A stretch of DNA of 64,000 nucleotides from Gnetum montanum (GCA_015680685.1 MNCI01003412.1:62001-126000), one strand, 5' to 3'; shown: positions 11,564 through 24,995, counted from the stretch's first letter. Notes: generated from the sequence alone by a model not told the origin. Numbers and translations are program-made.

Positions 11564-11565
11564 CT

Positions 11566-13575
11566 TGAGGATTGTTGAACTTAGAAGGAGGGGGGGAAAA
11601 TGGGGTGGGATTAGTGGGGGGGGGNNNNNNNNNNNNNNNNNNNNNNNNNNNNNNNNNNNNNNNNNNNNNNNNNNNNNNNNNNNNNNNNNNNNNNNNNNNN
11701 NNNNNNNNNNNNNNNNNNNNNNNNNNNNNNNNNNNNNNNNNNNNNNNNNNNNNNNNNNNNNNNNNNNNNNNNNNNNNNNNNNNNNNNNNNNNNNNNNNNN
11801 NNNNNNNNNNNNNNNNNNNNNNNNNNNNNNNNNNNNNNNNNNNNNNNNNNNNNNNNNNNNNNNNNNNNNNNNNNNNNNNNNNNNNNNNNNNNNNNNNNNN
11901 NNNNNNNNNNNNNNNNNNNNNNNNNNNNNNNNNNNNNNNNNNNNNNNNNNNNNNNNNNNNNNNNNNNNNNNNNNNNNNNNNNNNNNNNNNNNNNNNNNNN
12001 NNNNNNNNNNNNNNNNNNNNNNNNNNNNNNNNNNNNNNNNNNNNNNNNNNNNNNNNNNNNNNNNNNNNNNNNNNNNNNNNNNNNNNNNNNNNNNNNNNNN
12101 NNNNNNNNNNNNNNNNNNNNNNNNNNNNNNNNNNNNNNNNNNNNNNNNNNNNNNNNNNNNNNNNNNNNNNNNNNNNNNNNNNNNNNNNNNNNNNNNNNNN
12201 NNNNNNNNNNNNNNNNNNNNNNNNNNNNNNNNNNNNNNNNNNNNNNNNNNNNNNNNNNNNNNNNNNNNNNNNNNNNNNNNNNNNNNNNNNNNNNNNNNNN
12301 NNNNNNNNNNNNNNNNNNNNNNNNNNNNNNNNNNNNNNNNNNNNNNNNNNNNNNNNNNNNNNNNNNNNNNNNNNNNNNNNNNNNNNNNNGGGGGAGGGGG
12401 GAGGTGGGGGGGTGCTGTGTGGAGTGTGTGGGGGTGGCATGGAGAGGGGAAGGATGAATAAGTTCCCCATTAAAAATCAATCATCACAAAAACCACATCA
12501 AAAATTACATGCTTTCCCAACTTGGGTACTCCACACTTGGAGGGTAGATCACTTGCACACCTTTGAACTTTGTTCCTCTCAAAATGTGGTTTTAAGGGCA
12601 CCACACCTTGTACAAGTTCTAAGCTCCACTCTAGAGAGTTATGACACTACACTAACTACTTAATCCCAATAGGATCCTGGAAAGCTTAGAATGTGGTTTC
12701 AAGGATCCCACAACATTTACAAATTAAGCTCCACTCTGGAGTGTTGTAACATTGCACCAACCACTCAATCCCACCAAGATCCTATCAAGCTCAATGACGA
12801 TGCCTTCTTACAAGAAGCACATTAACCCCAATGGGGCAACAAGAAAGAGAAAAATTACAAAGGTAGGATGTGACTAATTTGCTAGTCCTTGTACTTTGAA
12901 GAATAGTATAATATAATTACTACTATAATACAAATGATGAAACAATGAGGTACAAATTCAACAATATGTAGTTCCCAATTATAGTTTGATATAGACACTT
13001 TCTTGCACATTCCCCAAGAGAGTGAAGTTTTCTTATAGCCTTGATGTTTCCAAAACCACCTTGGAATTCATGCAATGGCTATCTAACGGCTAGGGAAGAT
13101 GTCTTCTTTGAAATTGGGATGTCTCACTATTTAGACCTAAATTTAGGATAGATGTCTCATACCCAAGGAAGAAATCTTCAAAGAGATGTCTACATGTAGA
13201 CATCTACTATTTTTTCAAGATGTCTTCTATGGTTCTTTTGTACTTCGGTAAAGATGTCTTCTACTTCTTGTAGATGTCTTCTCAGTTTTTGGGCTTTTCT
13301 TTCCAAGGCTTCACTTCATTGATTTTGGCTCATCCATGATATTGGAAACTTCTTTATTTTTCTTCAGCCTTCATCTTTTTCCTTGCTGCCACTTAAGTCC
13401 TTGAGTCTTCACTTTGACATATCATTGTAGCTCTCATTCCTAGAGTCTTCACATTGACATCTCTTTGTACATGTCATCACATGAGCCCTCCTTCATGCCC
13501 TGCAAAATCATCACACTCCACAACGTCCTATATTCTTCATTTTCCTTAATTTTTTGACATACCAAAAGGTCAACT
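11566..13575 (-). repeat. 5' LTR of the copia element, containing an assembly gap
   Basis: It aligns with 6344-7568 from TGAGGATTG at 11566 to ...GGTCAACT at 13575, where the final base of the CA end has mutated. It is followed by CTACT. The extra length comes from a G-rich expansion and 765 N between 11625 and 12389. Confidence 0.88.
11625..12389. other. Assembly gap (765 N)
   Basis: The run of N is bounded by G-rich sequence on both sides (a run of nine G before it; a mix of G runs after it). Nothing can be inferred about its content. Any protein predicted across it is an artefact. Confidence 0.98.
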
Positions 13576-13580
13576 CTACT

Positions 13581-14965
13581 CTTAAAAACATTGAGGGTAA
13601 GGTGGTTGAAGTTGTAACCAAAGAAGTTTTTCCATGTGAACATTGAAAGAGGTACAATGAAAAAGGGTAAAGGGATGCACTATTACTCTAAAATTATTTA
13701 AGAAAATTGAAATGAAGCTTTCTCATCCTTTGATGATGAGGGTCCCTATGAGTACTCTGTAGACTCTCATGATTCTCAATGTTACCTAGTCATTGCTCAT
13801 ATGATTGTTGAGATGGGATGATTTAGAATACCTTTAAATCATAGATTCATCAAGAGGAAAACAAGAAGGACTTCATACCCTAGTTGCTTATACTATCTAA
13901 TGATATCTATCTACAACCCATGTAGCAATACAAAACATGGCAAGCTCCAAATCCTTAGGGTGCTACACTATTAAATCTCCCAACGCTAATGCATTAATAG
14001 ATGTCTCCTTTGTTGAATCCTTACTTTCATGGTGTGTAAGCAAGTACTTATTAACCCACAATGATGATACCTCAATAGAACCTACCTAATTTGAAAAATC
14101 CTATCAACCAAGCTTCCCAAAAATAGCAACAATAGGTTCTACTTCTTGGTCCCATGTAAGGTGGGATACCTAGTTAGTCATTACTAAGGAAGCCAAATCC
14201 TACAATATTGACTACTATAATGATTCTACTTCTATTAATGCATCTAGGTAATATTACTAATCATCTATCAATTTGGTTAGGGGGAAAGTTTAAGGTCCTG
14301 TTGTAGAAAATTCTACCACAAGTATAGATGTGAGAATCGTGGGACTAGGTTTGTATCCTTCTCTTGTGGAAAGAAAAATCATTCAAGCTAGAAAAAGTTC
14401 CACACTTAAGAGGTCTAGGTGAAACTCCTTGATTATAATAAAACTACCAAATACATTTTAGGGATAAGTTCTACTATTATATCTAGTAAAGGTAACATGA
14501 TGATACTTAATGATGATGTTGTCACCATCTCTATGTTTATGGTGGCTATGCGGGTAGTCAAAAATGAATATTTTATTGAAAAAAAAATAGATCTTAATAG
14601 GCCCATGATGAAAATATAAATTGATAAAAATGATTATTTCCTAGCTCTCTATGACCTTAGCTCAATGATCTCATCTCATTGCAGTAGTACCTTGATTGGG
14701 AGCTTCCTTTTCTCAAGGCTACCAACATTCGGTTGGAGCTAGTAGACCAATCATATGCATACCTCATGGGATAGGTATGTAATGTTATCAATTTTTTTTG
14801 TAGGTTGCTCATATCTCACTAATTTTTTAGTGCTTAAATTAGAGAATAAGTTGGAAGATTGTTTTCCTATTATCATTGGAAGAGCTTGGTTAAACATTGC
14901 AAATGCCATATTGATTTTAGTGACCTTCACCATGAGATTGGTAGAAGGAATGAGATCAAAATGAT
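13581..14965 (+). pseudogene. gag: Athila-like gag end and protease remnant (continues from 6343)
   Basis: Beyond the copia target duplication the old gypsy sequence resumes. The early part is heavily broken. A 66-codon frame at 14419-14619 is unassigned. At 14640-14965 the protease region can be read with frame changes: LALYDLSS in place of the usual LxDLGA active site, an LVDQSYAY segment for LADRS, then NFLVLKLENKLEDCFPIIIGRAWLN, which corresponds to the conserved DFVVL...PIILGRPWL. The active-site Gly is lost. It resembles the better-preserved protease at 32760-33270. Confidence 0.6.
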
Positions 14966-17873
14966 AAAATATAAGAGAATAACTATGATTCTTCATGGTG
15001 TTATTACACCATGCACATATGCCATTCAAGTGAGCTAGATGGAAAACTTTATGGGTAACACTTGGTATACCATAAGAAGCATCTTTTACCTCTAAGCATG
15101 CTTAAATCCCTATTTACAACTTAGAGGATATCCAAGTGATAGGCATGGATCAGTTGTTAGCGATAAATCCTTCATCCCATGTTAAAATTTTAGTTTTCTA
15201 CTATTTTCATTTATGCAATTAATAAGGATCGATTATTTATAATTTTATGTGTTTTGAGTCGAACAAATAATTAATCATAATATTTCTTTTCTTTTGGAGT
15301 GTTTTTGTGTGTGTTTGTGGAAAAACTAGTTAATTTGCTTCATTAATGCTCACCCAATAAGCTAATGATGGATGGTTGAGTTACAAATTCAATGATGATG
15401 TAAGAGTGCCAAATTGTCCAAAGGGAAGATTTAATTAATGGAGTGCCATGCAAAAATAATCATTCACCCATTTTTCTACTATCCATCACTGATGAACCAA
15501 GCTCAAATTCAGTGGGGATCTAGAACTTACACTACAAGATGTTGAAGCCAATGGTACTGGAATCATGATCAAGTGGTCAGTTCATACTTTAGGATGTGAG
15601 CTCCAAAATCTTGAAAGAGTTTTTGGTTACTAGTATGGAGAGGATGTGCATCGAGGATCCTTGTGACCACTAGATTGGTCTAATTGGTGTGATTGGACTT
15701 AGGTGTACATTTTGCCTTGCCTATCCATCCTAACCAAAAGAAATTTATGATTTCATGAATGTATGTGTGCTATATGGTGAGGGATGAATTCTCATGTTGT
15801 GCAAGTTAAAGACTCTAGTGATGATCTAACACTTTAATCAATTTCCATGATCCCCATGCTTTGTTAAAAACTCTCTTCCTCTGAACAAAATAAAAAATGA
15901 ATGGATTAAAAATGAAATGAAAATGATTATTAAGAAAAAAGAAGAAAAAATATTGAGAAAAAAGAGAAGAATAGATGATTGGAAGAGAAATGTAATTCCA
16001 AGCTTATCAATCTGTACAACTTGATATTTCTACTATCTTGAACTAATCTAATAGTTTTTCATATCACAATCAATGGTTGAACCCATGAATTTGCAAACCT
16101 TTCTCATGTTCAACCCATTGTGAGATCACATAACTTCCCAACTTTCCAAAATGCTAGTCTAAGACAATCTCTTATTCATTTCTACCCATGGCCACAAAGG
16201 CCCAAAAGTCTCTCTCTTAGTGAACATTGCTAATTTCAATTGTTGCTTTCACCTAAGGCCCTAATCATTTCCTCCAAGGATAAAAAATCATCATCATTGG
16301 CCCTACCTTGACTAGATTCAATCTTGGAAATCTTTCACTTTTTTAATCATGGTATGGAGCTTCTTGTTGGAATGTGAAATTATTAGTGTAACCATGGAGA
16401 TCGATGGAAGATTTCCAATAGAGAAAATTTTAGGGAGCCTATTGTGCATATGTGCATGCATGGAGGAAATCCAAATTAGAATCTTGATTTCTAAATGTTT
16501 GATTATGTGTTACCTTGGTTTAGTTCCACTAGTGGTTAACCTATGGAACAATCAAGACTAGATGGCACTATATGTGGTAGGTATGACCTTGCACTTGGAA
16601 GGGAGACTTGGAGGTTAATCCCTATTGTATGGATGAGTAGCAATGAAAGGATGTGGTAGTGGATCTCTCATGGGGTATAGGACATGCTCATGTGCTCCAT
16701 GAGTTGATTGAATGGTTGACTAGGGATCTAGTGATGTTTCTCTTTCTCTCTCACATATATTATTCATTCGCCATCTCTTCTATTTGATTCTTGGCTATGG
16801 TTATATATGGTAAGAAGTGAATTGGGCAAAGTAGAGGATGAGATCTAGCCATCCAAGGAGATAGACATATGTTTGATGCTATTGTCTCACTAGTTACTAG
16901 GAATCCATAGGTGTTTCATCATAGGTTTCACAAGGACAAGAAGAAAAAATTCTTGCTATGGGAAGGACTCACTTGTGAATCCCTAGTGGATTGGCATTAC
17001 AAGTGAGTGAGCTAAAGCTTATCTCTACGTGATAGTAAGGGATGCATTACATAGGACACTTGATTGATCTACCACTTGTGTAAGTGTTGACTCTTTGTAC
17101 TTCAAGGTTTGACCATGACTCATTCCTATCAATTCACCTCATTGGTGCATGTATTTCATCAGTTTTGATGTTATGATCTCTCTCCTATTATTCTAACCCC
17201 TCTTTTCTAGCCTTTGGTTCATGGGAAGAGATTAATTATTCAATCAACTCATTTCCCATGATTCAAGATGTTGTCAAGGTAAGTTTGCAAAGTTCTTGTT
17301 ATCTTGCTCCTTGTGCATCTTGTGAGGTTAACTTGTAGTGATTTTAGCATGTTGTGGACCTTGTGTAAGGCCCCGAACATAGCAAAAGTTAAGATCAAAG
17401 TAATCATGGTGAAGTTTGATAATTTTTCTTGCTTGGAAGGATGTGTTAATGCACCCCCTACATTAGCATAGGGGCATCAACACCCCTACACCAATGTACC
17501 CCCCTACTTCAATGACCCACTATAAAATATAGAGGGCTCCCAAACATATTTTCTACTTTGCCATTTTGACTTTTCTTGCTTTTTTAGTTCTCAATTACCC
17601 AAACAAGGAAAAATTTATCAATTTTTCATCTTAAAATATATATATTAGCACTATTGTAAAGTCTTCTTCTTTGGTTCTTTAGTTCTTAGTATCTTATATG
17701 TGGTTTGAGCCTAGTGTCTTGTAACTTAATCATGGGTGAGAGGCACCAATTTGGGAACTTATTTAATGCATTAGGTATTTATTTCAATATTTCTATTATG
17801 CTTATACTTTTCCATGTATGGCATGATTTGGTGATCATGATAATGTTTTGCAAATGTCTCCTAAGATTTGTAT
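14966..17873. other. Internal sequence of the old Athila-like element; no recognisable coding domain
   Basis: I looked for reverse transcriptase, RNase H and integrase motifs on both strands and saw none. Short open frames at 16349-16561 and 17705-17896 have no recognisable features. If this element ever had pol it has been deleted or has decayed beyond recognition. Confidence 0.5.
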
Positions 17874-18219
17874 TTTTTTTTTTGAAGAAAAAGTAAACTC
17901 AATTCTATCATGTCCAAGGCACATCTAGTAATAAAAGTTTATACATGAAGTACATAAAAAAAAATTACAAATTCCAGTAATAGAAAAATTCAAAACACAT
18001 ATAGTATTAAGGTAGGTGTGCATTGCCATGGTGTTTTAGGATAATAGAACAATCAATGATGAAGCATTTAGCAAGTACAAAAATGTTACTCTTTTCTTGT
18101 TAAAAAATCCACCTATTACGTGTACCCACACTGTACATAGTGCTATAGCAACAAAAGCTTTATTTCGACATCACTTCCATTTATCTCAACTTTGAGGCCT
18201 TCAATTAATAAAGTCATGA

Positions 18220-20220
18220 ATGTAATTGCTAAGCTAACATACTCCTATGATGCACTTGATTTCATTCCAAAAAGGCCAAGGCTCAAGAAAATGAAATAAA
18301 TAATGATTAATGGTTTTTGCCTAAACTCCACAATGCACACACTTATCATTTGCAGTTGATCCCTTATAAAATATAAACATGCTTACAGGTAATTTTTCAT
18401 GTAGACACTTTGACCTAGACCATTTGTATTTTGGTATCATCACATCATGCCACAAATATTCTTTAATTGAATCTTTAATTCTTTGAACTAAACTTGTATA
18501 TGCTTCATTAAGCTTATGTTAACAAGAATTGCTCCATTGTCCTATTTGATCATGAACCTGAATATTTGATTGGAACTAAGACTTTAATTTTTCAGAACTT
18601 TTCCATGTTAGATTAGCATGAATAATGTATGAGGCATTATGGAAAATGATGTTGTTATACAGGTACTTAGTGTTCATGACTTGTATCCATGATTTATCTC
18701 TTGTGTAAAGTTTTCACACAAGCTTCTCCAATAATGCTAAATTTATACGACTTCAATGGTAAATATTCCATCCAACCTCTTGGATGGAATGACAAAGATC
18801 ATTCTAGTTTATTAAATGAAAGGTATATTCTTTAATGTGAAACCAAAGAAAATATCATTCTAGCTTCTCCAATTTCTTCAACATTGTTCTGGGGCTTTAA
18901 AACATGAGAGACAATAAAGAGAGGTAGCTTGCAATACAGAATTAAGCAACTGGAGTCTTCCCACTTGTATTAGCAATTTTTCCTTCCACATTGACAATCT
19001 TCTATTAATTTTTTCAATGACTTCTTTCCATAAATTGATTTTCATTTTGCTAGTAAACGATGGAAGGCTTAAATATTTTGTAAGCAATTTATCTTCTTGA
19101 CATTGTAGTTTCAGGAAAAACTCTTGAAATACTGTAATATGTATGCCAAAATTAAAAATCCTACTCTTTATGAAATTGATTTGTAGGCCTGATGCCCAAT
19201 CAAAAGTATGAAGACAATCAAAAGCACTATTAAGGATAAACTTAGAATTCTAAAAAAAAAAATTAAAGGATCATCATCAAATTGAAAATGTGTAAAATAT
19301 GGACATCCATGGGTTAGAGTGATGCATTTGATAAGCTATTATGATTTGTGTTTTTGAAGGATGGCACCAAAACCTTCCATTGTCCATTGTCATAATAAAT
19401 AAATCAGGAGAAATTAGGTCTCCCTAACGAACCTACTTTTTTCCATGAAATCACTTGTATGCTACCCATTAATCAAGAGAGAAAATGGGCATCTTTATAG
19501 CACTACTCCAATTTTCATAATGTTCATGAAAACCTACTTTGCAAAGCATCTCATCAAGGAAATTCCAAGAAATGTTGTCATAAGCTTTACTTATATCTAA
19601 TTTAAGAGCGACACTTGGTACCTTCTGAAGATGGGCCAAATGGAGAGTTTCTTGAATGAGAAGAAATTTATACAAAATATATCTACCAAAAACAAAGCTA
19701 GCTTGCTTAGATGCAATAATAGATTGAAGAACCTTGCTTACTCGATTAGTCATAAATTTGGATATGATCTTGTAAATAGTATTACATAAGCTAATTAGTC
19801 TATAGTCTTTGATATTACTTGCTTCTACTTTCTTTGGTAATAAAGAGATCCATGTAATATTGAATTTTCTCAAAATATAATTTTTCCTCCAAAAATTAAA
19901 TATAATATCATAAATATCTTTACCCACAATGTAACAAAAAGTTTTTAAAAATTCAACTAGAAATACATATGAACCTAGTACCTTATAATTGGACATACTA
20001 TTTACAATCTCCTAGACCTCTTCTAAAGTTGGAGCCCTATTGAATAATTGAATATTACATTGAGTAAGCTTACTGTCAACTATTTTGATGACCTTCCTTA
20101 ATGCCTCTTTATTGGGATTTAGTCCTTTACTTAATAAACCATGATAAAAATTGACTACAATATTAGAAATTTGATCTTGATATGAAGTGATAATACCATC
20201 CTCTTCTTCTAATTAAGAAA
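18220..20220 (-). pseudogene. LINE ORF2: reverse transcriptase and zinc-binding C-terminus
   Basis: An unusually long frame (19469-19996) reads NITWISLLPKK, then IKDYRLISLCNTIYKIISKF, IIASKQASFVFGRYI and LKLDISKAYDNISWNFL, the hallmark blocks of non-LTR reverse transcriptase. Near 19260-19300 the catalytic box reads FQFDDDPLIF, where plant L1 usually has QFADDTLIF: the two catalytic Asp survive, the flanking Ala and Thr do not. A frame at 18878-19087 gives YLSLPSF, VIEKINRRLSMWKEKLL and GRLQLLNSVLQA. Further down LHEKLPVS...NDKCVHCG matches the zf-RVT tail. Frameshifts separate these parts. Confidence 0.85.
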
Positions 20221-20382
20221 ATCATGATTTGGAATGATGCATTAATGCTGATGAGAAAACCTTGTACCTACATTACCTAGAAGATAACATTTTACTTTCA
20301 TCCTTTGTTTCCAATACTGTAATTCTTGTTGCTGGAGATCCTTAAAAGCATGAAGGAGAGTCCACTCATGAGACTAGCCAAC

Positions 20383-20504
20383 CACATTAAGCTTTTGTTG
20401 AATTTGGTCTAATTATGTGAGTATATCCTGCTTTCAATTATGTCACATTAAGCTTTTGTTGAATTTGGTCTAATTATGCGAGTATATCCTGCTTTCGATT
20501 ATGT
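20383..20504. repeat. 61-bp tandem duplication inside LINE ORF2
   Basis: The block starting CACATTAAGCTTTTGTTG is present twice head to tail (20383-20443 and 20444-20504) with two or three differences. It lies between the endonuclease and the reverse transcriptase and adds to the frame damage (61 is not a multiple of three). Confidence 0.9.
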
Positions 20505-20639
20505 CAATTAAGTGGATGTTTCTTTCTCCATTGAATCATAGATTGTCTAACACATTTCATTTTTTCCTTAAACTGCACTATGCTAAGAAACCTATGTTTC
20601 CATTAGTGTTGGATAATTTCTTTAACTTGAGATGATTTA

Positions 20640-21374
20640 TTCCAATAATTCTCCCACCTAAACATTCGTATATGAAATTTCACTTCTGTACAAAGCAAAA
20701 TTCGCCAATGATCTGAGCATGTACGTGAAAGGCGCTAAGCTGATGCAAAGGGAAAGCACTGATACCATAGAATAAAAGTAATAAAATGATAGAGCTTACA
20801 CAAAACTCTAGCCACACCCTGACGCTGATTTGACCAAGTGTACTGTCCACCCAAAAGAGGGATATCAATGTAAGACAAGCTTATGATTGTATTCATAAAA
20901 GAAGTATCGATGGTAATATTCCATTGCCATTCAATTTTCTCAGAGGGATTCAAGGCAGAATTAAAATAACCTGTAAGTAGTACTCGGTCTGTAATGTGCT
21001 GGATTGTTGATGAAACTGTTTCCCAGTATGAGGCATGATCTTTAATTTGGGGATGTTCATACTCATTAATTTAAATCCAATCCGGTGTTCCTGAGATCCA
21101 GACAACAAGAGAGCGTTGATCAAACCAAAATAGGGAGACCGTAAAATCAAAATCTCAAATTATCCAAAGTCCACCTGAACTTCCAGAAGTACCAATAAAA
21201 TAAAAACCACATTAAGAAAAAAGGTGGTGAATAGTATCAATACTCCTTACTTCATCCAGTTTAGTTTCCTATACACAAAGAAAATCAATTTTTTTCAAAA
21301 GACCACCACCACTTTCTGATCTATTCATGAGAAGGCAAAAAAAGTCCTCTCACATTCCAGCTGAGAATTTTCAT
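20640..21374 (-). pseudogene. LINE endonuclease domain
   Basis: The minus strand begins MKILSWNVRG at 21374, the classic N-terminus of the L1 apurinic/apyrimidinic-type endonuclease that nicks target DNA. After several stops, a frame at 20735-20953 reads ISLSYIDIPLLGGQYTWSNQR, matching the LIDLPLxGxxYTWSN block. A CSDHWRILL segment at about 20710 matches the closing SDHxPIxL motif. The domain order is intact but the frame is broken many times. Confidence 0.8.
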
Positions 21375-21463
21375 TTGAAGGTGGAGGAAAAGGCTCCTTC
21401 ATGCTATTATTTAAACTATCTCAATAACTTAGCATATTCTGCAGTTGATTTTTACCCCTAGCA

Positions 21464-22310
21464 TTAAAATTGTATGGCTTTTGACACATTAGCAATGCAA
21501 TTAGCCATAGTTATAGCTTGTGATGAATTTATGGTTGATGCAAAAATAGGTGATGATGCCATCTGCAATTGAGTAGGATTTGGATCCCAAGAAACAATCT
21601 CTTCTAAATGGTGTGTTGTGGTGGATTTTATGTTCTCCACACTTAAAGCCTTCAAAACTTCTTTTAGGACCACAATAGCATTTTGGATTAATTCCATAGG
21701 AACTTCTACATGATTCTATATAGAAGAATGCCCTTGTTTTGGATACCAAACTTTAGCACCATAAAACTTTTGACCAAACATAATGTTCAAACCCTTGATT
21801 TTTCACCAATCAAAACTCAATTGTTGTTATATTCTATGATTTTTGTTTTGTGATAATACATGCTTTTCATTATTTGCAATCAAAACTCTTTTGGTCCAGA
21901 AATACCAAAAATTTCCCATGGTTCTAAAATCCACCTAAGAATAAAAACATTTCATATAACTATATCCAAATCACATAATGAAACCTAATGATAGGAAAAA
22001 TCCTGAAAATTTTCTTTTTATCCATCGAAAACATCTAGTAGCCCAAGGATGAAAAAATGATCCCAAAACTTTAAAATACTCAATTTCTTGTAATAATCAT
22101 GTACAAAAAGGAGGAGAAAACCTATCAAAAAGCCAAATATTGTCTATGATTTGAAGAACTCTTACCTTTCTTTTCCATGAGTTTGTTATTTTCTATGCTT
22201 GAAAGTGATTCAATAGCTATTCTATCCAACTCATAAAAGTGTGTTTCTGCAAAATATTTCTTTGATGATGCATCTTCCAAGGAATTTCTTCTTAGTCCAT
22301 TTTCTAGCAT
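21464..22310 (-). pseudogene. Possible LINE ORF1 remnant
   Basis: Overlapping minus-strand frames at 21464-21697, 21501-21749 and 22125-22310 lie just upstream of the endonuclease, where ORF1 belongs. I see no knuckle or RNA-binding motif that would prove it, so the call rests on position only. Confidence 0.35.
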
Positions 22311-22879
22311 AAATTATGCTTGAAGAGGCCAACCATCTCTTCCTCCATCCTCACAACCAATTATTCTCTAGTTGTTCAAGGGTTGTATGTATCATTGTTC
22401 TTGCAATAATTTTTGCAATGGTAGTATGATTCCTAGGGAAACTTATTGGATTTTTAGTAGACTTCATAGCTCAAAATGTTGGGACAACTATGATCTAGGC
22501 TTTGTACACCAAGGATGGCTAAGATTGAACAATCTTAGGCCTCTTTCTGTGGATTATTGTGTGAATTACTAGTTTCTTAGGAGGACAAGGGAGAATAACT
22601 TAGATCTTCCAATCTAGAACCCATAGGTTCTAGTCTAGAAAGACATCCATCCAAACGCATAGCATGGATAGGTAGTCATGTTCTCAATCGTTAGGTTGAG
22701 TGCATATGCAAAAGTGGATGACTGAATAAGTACAAGAGGAGTTGACACAAGATAAAGCTAAGGATGCTAATGAAATCCAAGAAGGTGTGGATGCTCATAA
22801 TGTTTGGCAACGTTCCATCCATGAGGAAAAAAGTAATCATGAGTTCCTAATGCTTGGTTCTCCTAAGCTCAAGGAGTTG

Positions 22880-24995
22880 CTATAGTAGACAGTCTTCCAC
22901 GAATACATCACCCAATCCTTCACATGATACTAATAGGAGGTAGAGGAATTCTACCAAAATATTGCTATTGATGGTGCCATGACTTTCGTTGATTGAGCAC
23001 ATGTACCTATTTCCACATGGGCAATCTCAAGAATGATTGGATTTCCAAATGAACCAATGAACAATTAGTGGCCACATACCCAAAAGAGAGACATCAAGCT
23101 CAAGTCAAAGATTATTCTTATGGCCTTTGACCTCAAAAAAGTGGAGGTGAGTATGTCTAAGCATCCTTTGGTTCAAAATTCCATGTACAAAATTTTCACC
23201 CATAACTTTCTATTCATCATATTACCATAAGTATCTCTACTTGAGGGAAAATATTATGGCCATGATGAGGGGAAATTTAGTCATCAATATCTCCTAATTT
23301 CTCTACAAGACCTTAATCCAAAAACTTGAAGTGGCTAGGAATAAGGTGAGCTATGTGTTTTCAAGGTTAATCCAAAAATTGTGTAAATTGATAGGCAAAA
23401 TTAATCATGTGGAAAGGAATCCCACAATAGCAAGAATGGTAGACTTGAAAAATATAATGGTGGTTGCTTTAAGATAAGATCTAGAGGTCATTGGAAAAAT
23501 ACTCAACTAAAAGGATGATTCCTTCCATAAAGATATCTCACATTCAACCTTTATATCAACACTGTCAATGTCAAACAAGAGTACAAACTACACCTCAAGC
23601 ATCTCAATGAACGTAATTGCACTGACCTAGTAGAACCATCTCCCAAACTCCAAATTATGACATTAGGAAAAGCCAAGAACCTCTTCTTGGAGGTATTTTT
23701 TCACCAATAATTCATGTTAAAGGTGAGAAATAGGCTAACATAATCCATATTAAAGGTTTGTAGAACCTTCGTAGTAATTTCTTGTAGATGATGAAAGCCA
23801 TAATGGGTGGTAAGGCAATAAGGAAGGATCTCTTCCAGTTTGCTGCTCTGTTGCTATATGATCCATCCAAACTCATTTTGATGCTCATGCTGAAGTTCTG
23901 CATATACTTACTAATTAACCTAAAACTAGTTGTTGGATGGAGGAGGAGCATGTAGCACTAAGTTATTGTTAAGTAATGTCAATAGTACAATAGAGACTAA
24001 ACTCATTAAAGTACTAGCCAAGTTGGAGACTACTAATGCTGGTAGAACATTTTATCTATGGGAGTTGTAGAGAAACCAAGTCGAGGTATGATGGTTGCAC
24101 AAACAATTAAAAAATATCTCACACTATTGGTACCATCACCTTCCACAAGTACTCTAGAGGTGCAGATTAAGTGCCTATAGGTTGAACCATTTTGGGCATG
24201 CTAGGTTGGTAAAGAATCCATGTTCATGAAAGATGGCTTGGAGCGATAGATCAAAATGTTGAAGGATCAGCCTTAGGAGTTGGAAAGAATGAGTCAATAA
24301 AAGAAGAAATAAGTACTTTCCCTTTCCTAGTAAAAGCCAAGGTTACGGGATGAAAGGCAGATCATGGTCCAATTTCAAGATAACTATCTTTTCATGGAGA
24401 AAGTGTGCTGGAACTTACATCAAGAGCTAATAAAGAAGACTACTAGGGAAACCGATGAGCTTAGAAAGATCCATCTAATTGAGTAGGTAACCTAGGATAT
24501 TGAGGTGCATAAATTGCAAAAAATTATAGCTCTATTAAATGAATGTGTGATTAGAGAAAGACATGATGAAGGAGAAATTCAACACCTTGCATGCCAAAAA
24601 TAGCCACAAGTGAGCCAACATTGTAGGAAAAGATGGACCTTTTGAAAAACATGTATATCCTTTACCATGAAGTTGTGGTTGCTATCCTTGAGAGGAGACT
24701 CAAGGAAGTTGAAGTAGACATGTAGATGAAGTGGAGGAGTTATCTTTATATAATCCAAATTTCTATAGTTTGACTACACATAGAGCTAGAAGATAAACTT
24801 CATTAAGCGGTGGTCAAATTGGATGTATCTTATATGAGCTCTTGCAAGTGAAAAGGAGTCATGAGTATTTCTATATTGATGTTGAGGAATTGCAGCAAGC
24901 ACTCATACAATAGTAGGAGATTATGCATGAACAAAATCTATAGCTCCAAGCAAGGGTGACAAACCTAGAAGCATAACTTTAGAGATTTCATATTT
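22880..24995 (+). pseudogene. Late ORF of the old Athila-like element ('plant transposon protein'-like), broken
   Basis: A plus-strand translation near 22920-23090 reads VEEFYQNIAIDGAMTFVD, then ISTWAISRMIGFPNEP and LMAFDLKKVEVSMSKHPL. This resembles the N-terminal region of the putative plant transposon protein domain found in the late, envelope-position ORF of many Athila-like elements (a GVTVDFS...INxxLGLP pattern). The downstream part (23990-24990) is rich in Glu, Lys, Leu and Gln in short open pieces, suggesting a coiled coil. Stops are frequent. The equivalent minus-strand ORF of the neighbouring element is at 39402-41972. The function of this ORF is unknown. Confidence 0.5.

Larger units (their letters stand above)
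6344..13575 (-). mobile_element. Complete but decayed Ty1/copia retrotransposon with target duplication CTACT
   Basis: It is bounded by direct LTR copies at 6344-7568 and 11566-13575 and flanked by CTACT on both sides (6339-6343 and 13576-13580). The minus-strand order is LTR, primer-binding site, gag with zinc knuckle, protease, integrase, reverse transcriptase, RNase H, purine tract, LTR. This is the Ty1/copia order (integrase before reverse transcriptase). All coding domains carry stops or frameshifts. The length as given is 7232 bp including a 765-base gap of N in the 5' LTR. It sits inside the gag of an older gypsy element. Confidence 0.9.
17874..22310 (-). mobile_element. L1-type LINE, minus strand
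   Basis: The 3' end is marked by a minus-strand A run at 17874-17884 (TTCAAAAAAAAAAA). Going upstream come a zinc-binding tail, reverse transcriptase, apurinic-type endonuclease beginning MKILSWNVRG at 21374, and weaker ORF1-like frames to about 22310. This is the standard plant L1 order. All frames are broken. I could not find a convincing target duplication, so the 5' limit is approximate. Confidence 0.75.

Noticed and set aside
11514-12663. Open frames of about 290-360 codons across the N run
   Set aside because: They consist almost entirely of undetermined residues; the frame is open only because N is not a stop.
17705-17896. 63-codon hydrophobic ORF before the LINE
   Set aside because: It ends in the LINE's A tail read on the opposite strand (the FFFLKKK end), so at least its end is an artefact.
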